Shown: positions 1 through 6,649 of the stretch, in pieces
How positions within the stretch are numbered: position 1 is the stretch's first letter
How the letters are laid out: the number at the start of each line of letters is the position of its first letter
Origin: Baffinella frigidus
Lineage: Eukaryota; Cryptophyceae; Cryptomonadales; Baffinellaceae
Assembly: GCA_026770585.1 (NCBI GenBank)
Contig: MU646554.1
Span: 129,824 to 145,084 of the forward strand
Length of the DNA: 15,261 bases
Direction: 5' to 3'
Position numbers and translations under genes: made by a program
The notes under the pieces: generated by a model
The model's database searches: none
What the model saw: only the letters and a program-made list of their open reading frames with translations
Told to the model about the DNA's origin: nothing

Positions 1-18
1 GAGAAGATGGGCGCCAAG
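1..18 (+). CDS. Coding block 1 (3' end of an exon)
   Basis: Encodes EKMGAK and ends AAG|gttgca, phase 0. It is open to the left. A copy at 190-245 repeats the block and the next 30 or so intronic bases, which supports it as a duplicated exon end. The in-frame ATG at position 7 is not taken as a start because the block reads open from base 1. Confidence 0.5.
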
Positions 19-189
19 GTTGCAGCCAAGGTTCGCGCCAACCCCAACAACCGATCCTCTAACCCCGAAACCCTACACCATGGACCCTACACCCTACACC
101 CTACACCCTACACCCTACACCCTGCACCCTACACCCTTCTCCCTACTCCCTTCTCCCTACTCCCTGAACCCCTCAACGCTAAACCCTGT

Positions 190-245
190 GAGAAGCTGGG
201 CGCCCAAGGTTGACGCCAGGGTTTGCGCCAAGCCCGACAACCCCA
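190..245 (+). pseudogene. Shadow copy of block 1 and its donor
   Basis: Matches 1-50 with a single-base insertion in the GGCGCC(C)AAG stretch that breaks the frame. It continues into the same flanking intron sequence (gttgacgcc, then gtttgcgccaa). The copy therefore includes the donor and arose as DNA. Confidence 0.6.
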
Positions 246-364
246 AACCCCTCTTCATGATCTCTAAGCCCCAATTCCGCAAAACCCTCCCCTAAACCAT
301 CAACCCGAAACCCCAACCCGAAACCTGAAACCCGAACTCCGAAACCCCCCAAAAAACCTCACAG

Positions 365-389
365 GGCTACGCGAGCCTCAAGGAGTAAG
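365..389 (+). pseudogene. Shadow of the first 8 codons of block 2, with in-frame TAA
   Basis: Preceded by the same cctcacag acceptor as block 2. It reads GYASLKE and then TAA, where block 2 reads TAC. Splicing to this upstream acceptor would end translation, so it is a decayed copy or a poison exon. Confidence 0.65.
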
Positions 390-483
390 AAAACGAGCGC
401 GACCAAAACCCGAAAACCGAAAACCGAAACCCGCACCCCGAAACCCGCACCCCGAAACCCTAAACTCGAAAAAATCCTCACAG

Positions 484-576
484 GGCTACGCAAGCTTGAA
501 GGAGTACGAAAGCGAGCGGGCGGAGGCGAAGAGCGAGTACATGCAGGAGATCCCCGACAACCCCGAGCGCCTTCTG
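484..576 (+). CDS. Coding block 2, 31 codons
   Basis: Bounded by cacag and by CTG|gtaccc, phase 0-0. It starts GYASLKEYESERAEAKSEYM and ends QEIPDNPERLL. The Pro-containing tail breaks the helix, so this block probably lies in a linker between helices. Fragments of it recur at 365-389, 745-759 and 810-822, so both halves have been copied. Confidence 0.7.
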
Positions 577-883
577 GTACCCTAAACCCCAAACCCCACA
601 CCCCAAACCCCAAACCCAAAACCCAAAGCCCAAAACCCAAAACCCAAAACCCAAAACCCAAAACCCAAAACCCAAAACCCAAAACCCCACACCCCACACC
701 CGAAACCCGAAACCCGAAACCCGGTTTAGTTAACCGCGGAGCATGCACGCGAGCCTCACATAACCTGTCCCGCCTGGACGCTGCAGGTTATGAACCCGTT
801 TTGAACCCTGAGCGCCTCCTGGTTATGAGCCCCCCCCCCAAAAAAACACGTAATGCATTGAGCACATGTTTTTGACACGGCAG
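577..883 (+). repeat. Intron 2, CCCAAAA/CCCGAAA repeats and shadow fragments
   Basis: 580-722 is a nearly pure CCCAAAA, CCCCACA and CCCGAAA array. 745-759 resembles codons 3-7 of block 2 and 810-822 its last codons with donor. 781-806 resembles the acceptor and start of block 3. A run of 11 C followed by 7 A lies at about 830-846. Confidence 0.6.
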
Positions 884-1014
884 GTTATGAGCACGTTCTT
901 CGAGAAGGAGATCCCCGCAGCCGGGGGCAAGATCGCGGCGCACCTCTCGCTCCTCGCGGAGACTGCGCTCGCTGAGAAGCAGGAGGCCCTACGGTACACC
1001 GCATCTCTCAAAAG
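884..1014 (+). CDS. Coding block 3, 43 codons plus 2 bases
   Basis: Follows acceptor cggcag and reads VMSTFFEKEIPAAGGKIAAH, then a Leu/Ala/Glu-rich helix ending YTASLK plus two bases. It is the largest block and the only one with Phe-Phe and Gly-Gly. The donor appears to be GC (AAAAG|gctgat); this choice is forced by phase, since the next block needs one base to complete AGG (Arg). An ATG just upstream at 866 gives a longer open frame, but the acceptor and the shadow at 784-806 favour starting at 884. Confidence 0.68.
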
Positions 1015-1143
1015 GCTGATTGGGTCTTGGTGGATTGGCAATCCCGGGCCTTTTTTTCGCGCCAAAGTTGACGTCAACTTTCGGATTTGTGCGAGAAAGT
1101 CTGGGTGGCAACTTGAGGATAGTCCGGGAAGTTGACTGAGGAC

Positions 1144-1213
1144 ACATTGCGCTCCTCGCCGAGACTTCTCTTGCTGAGAGGCAGGATGTCCTACGGTACT
1201 GTGCCTCTCAGAG
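1144..1213 (+). pseudogene. Shadow of the 3' half of block 3
   Basis: Matches codons for HLSLLAETALAEKQEALRYT with scattered substitutions, including CTT for GCG, then diverges at the donor (CAGAGactgg instead of AAAAGgctg). No donor GT or GC is retained at the homologous site. Confidence 0.65.
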
Positions 1214-1323
1214 ACTGGTTTGTTCGTGGTGAATTGGTGAGACCGGGCTTTTGTTTGCCCCTATGTTGCGTACCGGAAACCCAGGGCGTCGACTGGAGGA
1301 TAGTCCGGGAAGTTGACTGGGGA

Positions 1324-1350
1324 CACATTGCTCCCCTCGCGGAGACGGCG
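1324..1350 (+). pseudogene. Short second shadow of block 3
   Basis: Repeats ACATTGCtCcCCTCGCGGAG as in 1144-1165 and is cut off after GAGACGGCG. The flanking tagtccgggaagttgactg..gacac is also repeated (1121-1145 and 1302-1325), so the unit was tandemly duplicated with its upstream element. Confidence 0.6.
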
Positions 1351-1394
1351 CGGTGTAGGATTTAGGGTGTGGACATCCATAACCTGTGTTCCGA

Positions 1395-1457
1395 AAATGC
1401 TGGTGGGGTGGCAGGCTGTTCTGAAAATGCTGGTGGGCTGAAAATGCTGGTGGGGTG
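1395..1457 (+). repeat. Tandem TGAAAATGCTGGTGGGG repeat
   Basis: Three units of about 17-33 bp (ccgaaaatgctggtgggg, tgaaaatgctggtgggc, tgaaaatgctggtgggg), two of them followed by tggca. Confidence 0.7.
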
Positions 1458-1551
1458 GCAACTTGCGGATAGTTCTAGAGCCTGACTGAGCACACTATAA
1501 CCTGTGTGCTGAAACAGCTGTTGACTTTTGGCTGCCGTTGACGTTTGGCAG

Positions 1552-1594
1552 GGTGGCGGCCGCGGACCTGAAGGATCTCAAGATGCGCTCCGAG
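1552..1594 (+). CDS. Coding block 4, 1 base plus 14 codons
   Basis: The first G completes an Arg codon with the AG ending block 3. It then reads VAAADLKDLKMRSE and ends GAG|gtactc, phase 0. Helical with an i/i+3 leucine pattern. The 3' 31 bases are copied twice downstream together with the donor flank. Confidence 0.68.
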
Positions 1595-1730
1595 GTACTC
1601 CCCACACCCTACACCTACACCCTACACCTACACCTACACCCTACACCCTACACCCTCAACCCTGCACCCTGATCCCCATACCCTGAATCCTGAACCATGA
1701 ACCCTGAAACCTGAAATCCGAATCTCAAAT

Positions 1731-1761
1731 GGACCTCAAGGACCTCAAGATGCGATCCGAG
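1731..1761 (+). pseudogene. Shadow 1 of block 4 (donor lost)
   Basis: Reads DLKDLKMRSE in frame, but the donor gt is now tc (gag|tcactc). No AG precedes it; the upstream sequence is telomere-like repeat running straight into the codons. Confidence 0.7.
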
Positions 1762-1886
1762 TCACTCCCCACACCCTACACCCGAATCCCTACACCCTAA
1801 ACCCTGAACCCTGATCCCCACACCCTGAATCCTGCACCATAAACCCTGAAACCTGACACCTGAAATCTGAACCCTGAATCTCAAAT

Positions 1887-1917
1887 GGACCTCAAGGACC
1901 TCAAGATGCGCTCCGAG
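1887..1917 (+). pseudogene. Shadow 2 of block 4 (donor kept)
   Basis: Identical to the end of block 4 at protein level, with donor GAG|gttctc intact but no acceptor. Exactly 156 bp separates its end from that of shadow 1. Another stub, ccgaggtactccccacaccc, lies at about 2121-2140. Confidence 0.7.
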
Positions 1918-1963
1918 GTTCTCCCCACACCCTACCCCCTGAACCCGGAACCCTGCACCCTAA

Positions 1964-2037
1964 TCTGTGGGAACAGGTTTAATTTCAACCACCCGATAAC
2001 ACGAAACAGCATTTAAAATTGAATATGTTTCCGCAGA
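1964..2037. mobile_element. Short foldback element, about 74 bp, AT-rich
   Basis: The left arm tctgtgggaacaggtttaat (1964-1983) is an imperfect inverted copy of the right arm ending tatgtttccgcaga (to 2037). The arms resemble those of the larger element at 2378-2517 (gggaaaacgg..aatttaaa), so this may be a deletion derivative of the same family. Confidence 0.45.
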
Positions 2038-2160
2038 CTCCCCTCCCCACACCCTGCACCCTGCACCCTGGACCCTGCACCCTGATGCCCACACCCTGAA
2101 CCCTGAACCCTCATCCCGGTACCGAGGTACTCCCCACACCCTACCCCCGAATCCCTATTC

Positions 2161-2328
2161 CCACACAGCGGGCTACGAAGAGATTTCGTGTGAAGATAAC
2201 CCAAAAGTGAATACTCCACAGGACCCTACGGCAAGCAATACCGTAGGGACATAGGCTGGTCCTACGGACATCCTAACCGATTCTTGGCTGAAATCCGACC
2301 CAGAATCCCTTCGTAGCCTGCTGTGTAG
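2161..2328 (-). mobile_element. 170-bp MITE-like element, copy A
   Basis: Terminal inverted repeats of about 25 bp: ccacacagcgggctacgaag at the left and cttcgtagcctgctgtgtag at the right. The interior carries CCCTACGG...CCGTAGGG, an 8-bp perfect inverted repeat at 2223-2246. Its reverse complement aligns along its length with 13980-14149. No coding capacity. A target-site duplication is not clear. Confidence 0.75.
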
Positions 2329-2360
2329 CCCTGAACCCCAAACGCTCAACCCTCACACAG

Positions 2361-2559
2361 GCGAAGACGGATGATCTCATGGGAAAACGGCTTCAATTTA
2401 AAACTTTCTGTTAATGAAATTTACTACACATAATGAGTTTTACCAGTAATATTAAAGCATTCGTGTAGCAATTTTCATTGAATCCAATGGTTTAAAATTA
2501 AAACCGTTTTCGCATTAGATCTAAAGTCGCGGCTGAAGCACGCGGGGGGCGTGCGTGAA
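2361..2559 (+). pseudogene. Shadow of block 5 interrupted by a foldback element
   Basis: After acceptor cacacag it reads GCGAAGACGGATGATCT. The sequence resumes after the element at 2518 with GATCTAAAGTCGCGGCTGAA. Removing the element and one gatct gives AKTDDLKSRLKHA, aligning with AEAEDLTTRLKHA of block 5. The tail has drifted (GGV for EGA). Confidence 0.7.
2378..2517. mobile_element. 140-bp AT-rich foldback/MITE with GATCT target duplication
   Basis: Arms of roughly 55-60 bp are inverted copies: catgggaaaacggcttcaat... at the left against the reverse complement of ...aaaaccgttttcgcatta at the right. GATCT flanks both sides (2373-2377, 2518-2522). It is far more AT-rich than its surroundings, has no ORF, and would form a long hairpin if transcribed. 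Confidence 0.75.
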
Positions 2560-2659
2560 CCCCGAATCCTGACGCGCTAGAGAAGCCTCTACCCCTTGAA
2601 CCTAAACCTTAAACCCTAAAAACAGCACCCTGGAACCTAAACCGCAAGCCCCACACCAG

Positions 2660-2748
2660 GCGGAGGCTGAGGACCTGACCACGCGCCTCAAGCACGCGGA
2701 GGGCGCGCTCGAGGAGACGGCCGAGAGGGAACGCGAGCTCAAGACTCG
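2660..2748 (+). CDS. Coding block 5, 29 codons plus 2 bases
   Basis: Acceptor caccag and donor ACTCG|gtacct, phase 0 to 2. It begins AEAEDLTTRLKHAEGALEET and continues AERERELKT with a split Arg codon. Clear heptad-like spacing (L6, L10, A13, L17). The unusual TCG end is supported by a shadow at 2835-2866 ending CCCG|gtatgt. Confidence 0.78.
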
Positions 2749-3454
2749 GTACCTAGAGAGAGACCTAGAGAGAGAGCGTTATTACTACCTAAACCCTGAA
2801 TCCTCAGCCCTCAACCCTAAACCCTAAGCCCTCAACGGCCGAGAGGGAACGCGTGCTCAAGACCCGGTATGTGAAACCATTGAAACCATTTGAGCCCAGT
2901 TGAACCCCTGAACCCTAATCTCTAATCCCTAATCCTTAATCCCCTAATCCCTAATCCCTGATTCCTAATCCCTAATCCCTAAACCTAAACCCGAAACCCG
3001 AAACCCCAACCCCTACACCCTGAACCCACCCTCCGCCAACTGGCTCACCACACGACGTTCGATCAAGACTCGGTACCTAGATCTGCCTCAGCGGGTACCT
3101 GGCTCTGCCTCAGTCGGGTTGGCTCATCGTTTTCACGCCACACGTTGACGAATTTGTCACAAACTCGGCAACTTAACTTCCGGTCTCCTCAAAGAAGACT
3201 ACTCTAGTTCGGGGAGTCAAGAAACGCTTGTCTATATTCGGGGAATAAACCCTAAACCATAAACCATGTAGGGTGTTTCGGGTTAGACCCATAAACCCCA
3301 AATCCTAAACCCTGAACCCTGAACCCTAAACCCTAAACCCTGAACCCTAAACCCTAAACCCTGAACCCTAAACCCTAAACCCCAAACCCTGAACCCCAAA
3401 CCCCAAACCCTAAGCCCTAAACCCCAAACCCTAAACCCTAAACCCGAACCGCAG
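2749..3454 (+). repeat. Intron 5, telomere-like repeats and one GTTGAC element
   Basis: Repeat blocks lie at 2785-2835, 2905-3030 (CCCTAAT/CCCTAAA) and 3246-3446 (CCCTAAA/CCCTGAA, nearly uninterrupted). 2835-2866 is a shadow of block 5, and 3063-3082 copies its donor (tcaagactcggtacctag). 3129-3180 resembles the GTTGAC element. 3180-3250 is unique sequence in which I see nothing. Confidence 0.6.
2835..2866 (+). pseudogene. Shadow of the 3' end of block 5
   Basis: Reads ACGGCCGAGAGGGAACGCgt GCTCAAGACCCG and keeps a GT donor. The GAG to GTG change replaces Glu by Val. It runs directly out of telomere-like repeat without an acceptor. Confidence 0.7.
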
Positions 3455-3504
3455 GACAGAGGAGGAGAAGGCGCGCCTCCAGAAGCAGCTGGAAGACGAG
3501 ACAG
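3455..3504 (+). CDS. Coding block 6, 16 codons with split codons at both ends
   Basis: The leading G completes CGG (Arg) with block 5. It reads TEEEKARLQKQLEDET, and the last G is carried to block 7. Acceptor ccgcag, donor ACAG|gttatt. This phase 2 to 1 match with both neighbours is strong support for the chain. Confidence 0.78.
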
Positions 3505-3677
3505 GTTATTATTGGGCCCCCCGTCCCACATGCGTCAACTTATTGAACACGACTCTACTTACCGAGTTCGGTAGGGCCTCTGACCCTCGGACTGGTTGTT
3601 ATTGCCCCCCCCCCCCGTCCCCTGAAATACCAGTAATAATACACGTAACAATCAACCCTCTACAAATTAATGGTACA

Positions 3678-3765
3678 CATAACTTCGAAACCTCGGGCAA
3701 ATAACAAATAACTTCGAAACCTTAGATAAATAGTAACCTGGTGCACATAACTTCGAAACCTTGGA
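3678..3765 (+). repeat. Three degenerate copies of CATAACTTCGAAACCT
   Basis: Copies near 3678, 3708 and 3746, separated by about 30-38 bp of A/T-rich sequence (ggcaaataacaa, tagataaatagtaacc). Confidence 0.65.
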
Positions 3766-3907
3766 ACCTCGAAATCGGTCCAGTCTTCCTGGATTCTTCG
3801 ACGCAGCTAGTTGCGAGGCATCCCCACCCAGGATTGTGTGTGTGTGGGGTATTTCAAAAGTTAATATTTTGGGGGAAGTGGTTCAAAAGTCAATTATTCG
3901 ATATGAA

Positions 3908-3944
3908 AATGGCTCAAATGCCAGCCAATGGCTCAAATGCCAGC
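3908..3944 (+). repeat. 19-bp tandem direct repeat
   Basis: aatggctcaaatgccagcc occurs twice back to back. Confidence 0.85.
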
Positions 3945-4173
3945 CACGAAATACCCTCCCGAAGGATCCTGCGTGGCGGGCGACATGCGGCGCGTCAGGG
4001 GTAGGCCCTCACCCCTCAACCCTCAACACCTAGAGAGATTGATAATTTATTGCCAACAACCAGCGTCAGCGCCACACATGCGACGCATTGTGTCGCTACT
4101 GTACCCAGTGTCGGCCGCGCATACGAGCATTTTCCGGCTGGATTCTAACTCCTACCTCAACCCCTAACTGCAG

Positions 4174-4232
4174 GGGCGCTGCGAGACGAGCTTGCGGCCA
4201 CGACTTCGAAGCTAGAGGGCGAGCTCCAGCAG
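4174..4232 (+). CDS. Coding block 7, 2 bases plus 19 codons
   Basis: GG completes a Gly codon with block 6. It then reads ALRDELAATTSKLEGELQQ. The donor is CAG|gcaacc, a second GC-AG candidate; no GT lies near enough to keep phase. Strong coiled-coil pattern (L2, L6, L13, L17). Confidence 0.7.
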
Positions 4233-4517
4233 GCAACCTACCCCCTAAACCCTAACCCCCAACCCCTAAACCCTCAACGCAAACCCTGAACCCTAAACCC
4301 TAAACCCCAAACCCTAAGCCCTAAACCCTAAACCGTAACCCCCAACCCTAAACCCTAAACCGTAACCCCCAAACCCTAAACACTAAACACTCAACACTAA
4401 ACCCTAAACCCTGAACCCTGAACCCTAAACCCCAAACCCTAAACCCTGAACCCTCAACCCCAAACCCTGAACCCTAAACCCTAAACCCCAAACCCTAACC
4501 CCTAAACCCTAAACCAG
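4233..4517 (+). repeat. Intron 7 (GC-AG), almost pure telomere-like repeat
   Basis: About 270 of 285 bases are CCCTAAA, CCCTGAA, CCCCAAA, CCGTAAC and CACTAAA units on the plus strand. No other element is seen. Confidence 0.8.
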
Positions 4518-4571
4518 GCGACAGACAAAGCCAAGGCGTCCGCTGCCGAGGCGCAGTCCTCCCTCGCAGAG
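4518..4571 (+). CDS. Coding block 8, 18 codons
   Basis: ATDKAKASAAEAQSSLAE between aaccag and GAG|gtaccc, phase 0-0. Its last nine codons are repeated four times in the following intron, always with a GT at the homologous donor position. Confidence 0.75.
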
Positions 4572-4639
4572 GTACCCATAACCTGAAAACCACAACTCCT
4601 GACCTGCAAACCCTCCACCCCAACCGCGAACCATAGCCG

Positions 4640-4666
4640 GCTGAGGCGCAGTCCTCCCGTGCAGAG
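4640..4666 (+). pseudogene. Shadow 1 of block 8 tail
   Basis: GCTGAGGCGCAGTCCTCCCGTGCAGAG|gtgacc reads AEAQSSRAE in frame, with donor. It is preceded by catagccg rather than AG. Confidence 0.7.
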
Positions 4667-4703
4667 GTGACCGGTTTCAAGGAGTAGGTGGCCGGGTTCA
4701 ACG

Positions 4704-4752
4704 TTTGGAGGTTCGAGGTTGAGTCCACGTTTGGAGGTTCGAGGTTGAGTCC
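4704..4752 (+). repeat. 24-bp tandem repeat
   Basis: gtttggaggttcgaggttga followed by gtcc(ac/gc) occurs twice head to tail. A third partial copy is at about 4999-5014. Confidence 0.75.
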
Positions 4753-4856
4753 GCGGAGCCCACGTACGAGTGTCGCCTGATGAGAGGCGTTTCTGGTACT
4801 GACTGGAGGGGGGTCCGCCGTCTTCAGCGGCCGAGACGCAGTCCTCCCTCGCAGAG
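4749..4856 (+). pseudogene. Duplicated unit with shadow 2 of block 8
   Basis: ccgcggagcccacgtacga... to ...cttcagcggccgag leads into the codons for AETQSSLAE and gtactc. The upstream part matches 5126-5206 at roughly nine of ten bases by eye. Confidence 0.6.
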
Positions 4857-4935
4857 GTACTCATAACCCAAAACCTAACCCAAAACCCAGACCCCTGACC
4901 TCCAAACCCTCCGCCCGAACCGCGAACCATAGCCG

Positions 4936-4962
4936 GCAGAGGCGCAGTCCTCCCTTGCAGAG
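4936..4962 (+). pseudogene. Shadow 3 of block 8 tail
   Basis: GCAGAGGCGCAGTCCTCCCTTGCAGAG|gtggcc, in frame AEAQSSLAE. The flank gaaccatagccgg...gtggccgggttcaacgtttgg is shared with shadow 1, so these two are tandem units about 296 bp apart. Confidence 0.7.
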
Positions 4963-5202
4963 GTGGCCGGTTTCAAGGTTTAGGTGGCCGGGTTCAACGT
5001 TTGGAGGTTTTGAGTTTTACCTCGCTGACAAGAAACCGCGCCCCCCTAGGACCCTACAGTAGGCCTATGCCTAGGGCCCTATGGTGGTCCCCCGGGCGGG
5101 GGCAGTTTCCTATCAGAGAGGTTGATTCCGCGGAGCCCACGTACGAATGCCGCCTGATTAGAGGCATTTCTGGTACTGACTGGAGGGGGGTCTGTCGTCT
5201 TC

Positions 5203-5227
5203 GGCGGTGCAGTCCTCTCTCGCTGAG
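5203..5227 (+). pseudogene. Shadow 4 of block 8 tail
   Basis: Reduced to ggcggTGCAGTCCTCTCTCGCTGAG|gtaccc. Two codons at the front are lost relative to shadow 2, leaving it out of frame at its left edge. Confidence 0.65.
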
Positions 5228-5335
5228 GTACCCACAACCCCACACCACAACCCCTGACCTCCAAATCCTCCATCTCAAACCGCGAAACCCTGATACGCTA
5301 CACGTGTATCGCCTAGGGAGAGAGAAAGTGAGAGT

Positions 5336-5472
5336 CAGGGGGGTTAGGGTCTAGGGTCTAGGGATTAGGGATAAGAGTTCAGGTTTCAGGGATGAGAGCA
5401 CGTGTCCGTTTGCCGCCGCTTTGTGCGTGGCAGGCGGAGAAGGGTTAAGGGTTTATGGGTTAGGGTTGGCAG
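5336..5472 (+). repeat. Patch of G-rich (TTAGGG-oriented) telomere-like repeat
   Basis: ggggttagggtctagggtctagggattaggg and gggttaagggtttatgggttagggttgg lie on the plus strand, opposite to almost every other array in the window. Confidence 0.75.
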
Positions 5473-5669
5473 ACGGACCCTAAACCTTCTACCCTACACC
5501 ACAACCTCCAAACCCTAAACCCTAAACCCTAAACCCTAAACCCTAAACCCTAAACCCTAAACCCTGGACCCCAAACCCTAAACCCCAACCCCTGGACTCC
5601 AAACCCCACACCCCAAAACCCAAAACCCAAACCCCAAACCCCAAACCCCAAACCCAAACCATAACCCAG

Positions 5670-5701
5670 GCGGAGAAGAAGGCGATGCTGGCAGAGGGCC
5701 A
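5670..5701 (+). pseudogene. Shadow 1 of block 9
   Basis: After an intact acceptor (aacccag) it reads AEKKAMLAEG and then departs (CATAGCATGTC). The reading continues open briefly but loses the donor. Confidence 0.7.
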
Positions 5702-5780
5702 TAGCATGTCTCTGTACCAATTGTCAATCAGTACCACGAACATACCTGAACCGTTTGCGTCTGAGGCTTGGCCGTGACAG

Positions 5781-5810
5781 GCGGAAGACAAGGCGATCCT
5801 GGCTTCGCGC
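5781..5810 (+). pseudogene. Shadow 2 of block 9
   Basis: After gtgacag it reads AEDKAILASR, with several substitutions relative to block 9. No donor is found. Confidence 0.6.
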
Positions 5811-5874
5811 TGCCGCGTGAACCCTACACCGTCAACCCTAACCCCTAACCCCCAAACCCCAAACGCTAACACAG

Positions 5875-5928
5875 GCGGAGAAGAAGGCGATGCTGGCGGA
5901 GGGCGAGCGCCAGCACACCCAGCAACAG
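5875..5928 (+). CDS. Coding block 9, 18 codons
   Basis: AEKKAMLAEGERQHTQQQ between acacag and CAG|gtatca, phase 0-0. Chosen over the upstream shadows because only this copy has both splice sites. The tail ERQHTQQQ is Gln-rich. Confidence 0.75.
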
Positions 5929-6240
5929 GTATCAGCCCTACACCCTAAACCATAAACTATACACCATAAACCATACACCATACACCATACACCACACACC
6001 ATAAACCATACACCATAAACCATAAACCATAAACCATAAACCATAAACCATAAAGCCTGCATCACCCGAACCCCGAAACCCTACTTGCTCCATCAACCCT
6101 CAACCCTAAACCCCAAACCCTAAACCCTAAACTCTAAACCCTAAACCCGTAAACCCTACTTGCTCCATAAACCCTAAACTCTGAACCCTAAACCCTAAAC
6201 CCTAAACCCTAAACCCTAAGCCCTAAACCCTGAACCCTAA

Positions 6241-6266
6241 AGGGCGAGTGCCAGCACACCCAGCAA
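6241..6266 (+). pseudogene. Shadow 3 of block 9 (3' half)
   Basis: agGGCGAGTGCCAGCACACCCAGCAA follows CCCTAA repeat directly and then diverges (agaagcgg), so the donor is gone. Confidence 0.65.
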
Positions 6267-6370
6267 AGAAGCGGCCTTAAACCCTCAATCCTGCACCATT
6301 ACCCCTCAACCCTGAACCCTACACCATGAACCATAAACCATCAACATAATCCTTAAACCTCTGTGAACAG

Positions 6371-6411
6371 GTGGACACCCTCAAGAAGGACAGAGATGCA
6401 GCCTCGGCCGA
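6371..6411 (+). pseudogene. Shadow 1 of block 10 (5' two thirds)
   Basis: Intact acceptor (gtgaacag), then VDTLKKDRDAASAE in frame. It passes abruptly into CCCGAAA repeat, so the telomere-like array replaces the rest of the exon. Confidence 0.7.
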
Positions 6412-6586
6412 AACCCGAAACCCTAAACCCCAAACCCCAAACCCTAAACCCTAAAGCATGAACCCTGAATCTTGAACCCTAAACCCCAAATCCCCACACA
6501 CCCAGCAACAGGTCCGCGCCGCCCTCTTCCTAAATCCTGCACCATAAACGCCCGACCCGTCACCTTAAACCCTAAACGCTGCTCAG

Positions 6587-6649
6587 GTGGACAGCCTGAA
6601 GAAGGACAAAGATGCAGCATCGGCCGACGGCGAAAAGCTCCGCGCGAAG
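6587..6649 (+). CDS. Coding block 10, 21 codons
   Basis: VDSLKKDKDAASADGEKLRA plus K, between gctcag and AAG|gtcaca, phase 0-0. Charged helix with little hydrophobic core in its centre. Only this copy carries both splice sites. Confidence 0.77.

Larger units (their letters stand above)
19..483 (+). repeat. Intron 1, telomere-like repeats with two exon shadows
   Basis: From about 68 to 175 it is CCCTACA/CCCTGCA and CTCCCTA units. From about 285 to 350 and 405 to 470 it is CCCGAAA/CCCTAAA units. It holds a shadow of block 1 (190-245) and one of block 2 (365-389). The acceptor is cctcacag at 476-483. Confidence 0.6.
1015..1551 (+). other. Intron 3 (GC-AG), copies of block 3 and of the GTTGAC element
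   Basis: Largely free of telomere-like repeats. It has a shadow of the second half of block 3 at 1144-1213 and a shorter one at 1324-1350. GTTGAC-family elements lie near 1061-1135, 1266-1320 and 1455-1490. The motif TGAAAATGCTGGTGGG is tandem at about 1395-1455. The acceptor is tttggcag at 1544-1551. Confidence 0.55.
1595..2659 (+). repeat. Intron 4, tandem duplication plus foldback elements
   Basis: 1595-1960 is CCCTACA/CCCTGAA repeat with two shadows of block 4 spaced 156 bp apart. Three inverted-repeat elements follow (1964-2037, 2161-2328, 2378-2517). A block 5 shadow is split by the last. 2585-2640 is again telomere-like. Confidence 0.6.
3505..4173 (+). other. Intron 6, mostly unique sequence with small direct repeats
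   Basis: Lacks long telomere-like arrays. It contains a C11-type run near 3606, three copies of cataacttcgaaacct-like sequence (3678-3770), and a 19-bp direct repeat aatggctcaaatgccagcc (3908-3944). I see no exon copies here. The acceptor is taactgcag. Confidence 0.55.
4572..5874 (+). repeat. Intron 8, shadow copies of blocks 8 and 9 and a 375-bp duplication
   Basis: Four copies of the block 8 tail (4640-4666, 4827-4856, 4936-4962, 5203-5227). An approximately 80-bp segment ending tggtactgactggagggggg is duplicated (4749-4828, 5126-5206). TTAGGG-oriented repeats lie at 5336-5470, C-rich arrays at 5475-5665, and block 9 copies at 5670-5701 and 5781-5810. Confidence 0.6.
5929..6586 (+). repeat. 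Intron 9, CCATAAA/CCCTAAA arrays with shadows of blocks 9 and 10
   Basis: 5946-6055 is a tandem of taaaccataaaccata and tacaccata units, a variant with CCATA in place of CCCTA. 6085-6240 is CCCTAAA. Block 9 tails recur at 6241-6266 and 6495-6511. A block 10 copy is at 6371-6411. 6415-6490 is repeat. Confidence 0.65.

Noticed and set aside
62-175. Chromosome-end telomere
   Set aside because: The CCCTACA/CCCTAAA arrays are degenerate, interrupted and interleaved with exons across the whole window, so they are interstitial.
359-748. Minus-strand frames of GFGFWVLGFG / GFRVQGLG type here and at 3283-3531, 5543-5872, 6853-7149 and 9965-10180
   Set aside because: These are translations of telomere-like repeat, whose unit lacks stops in that frame; no independent coding signal.
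866-1135. A self-contained 89-codon gene starting at ATG 866
   Set aside because: The stretch 884-1014 is better explained as an exon: it has an acceptor at 883, phase-compatible neighbours and shadows that start at the acceptor, not at the ATG.
2013-2219. Minus-strand coding in 2013-2219 and the matching frame near 14116-14333 (both containing KSLRSPLCG)
   Set aside because: The shared peptide is the translated terminal repeat of the 170-bp MITE-like element, not a conserved protein.
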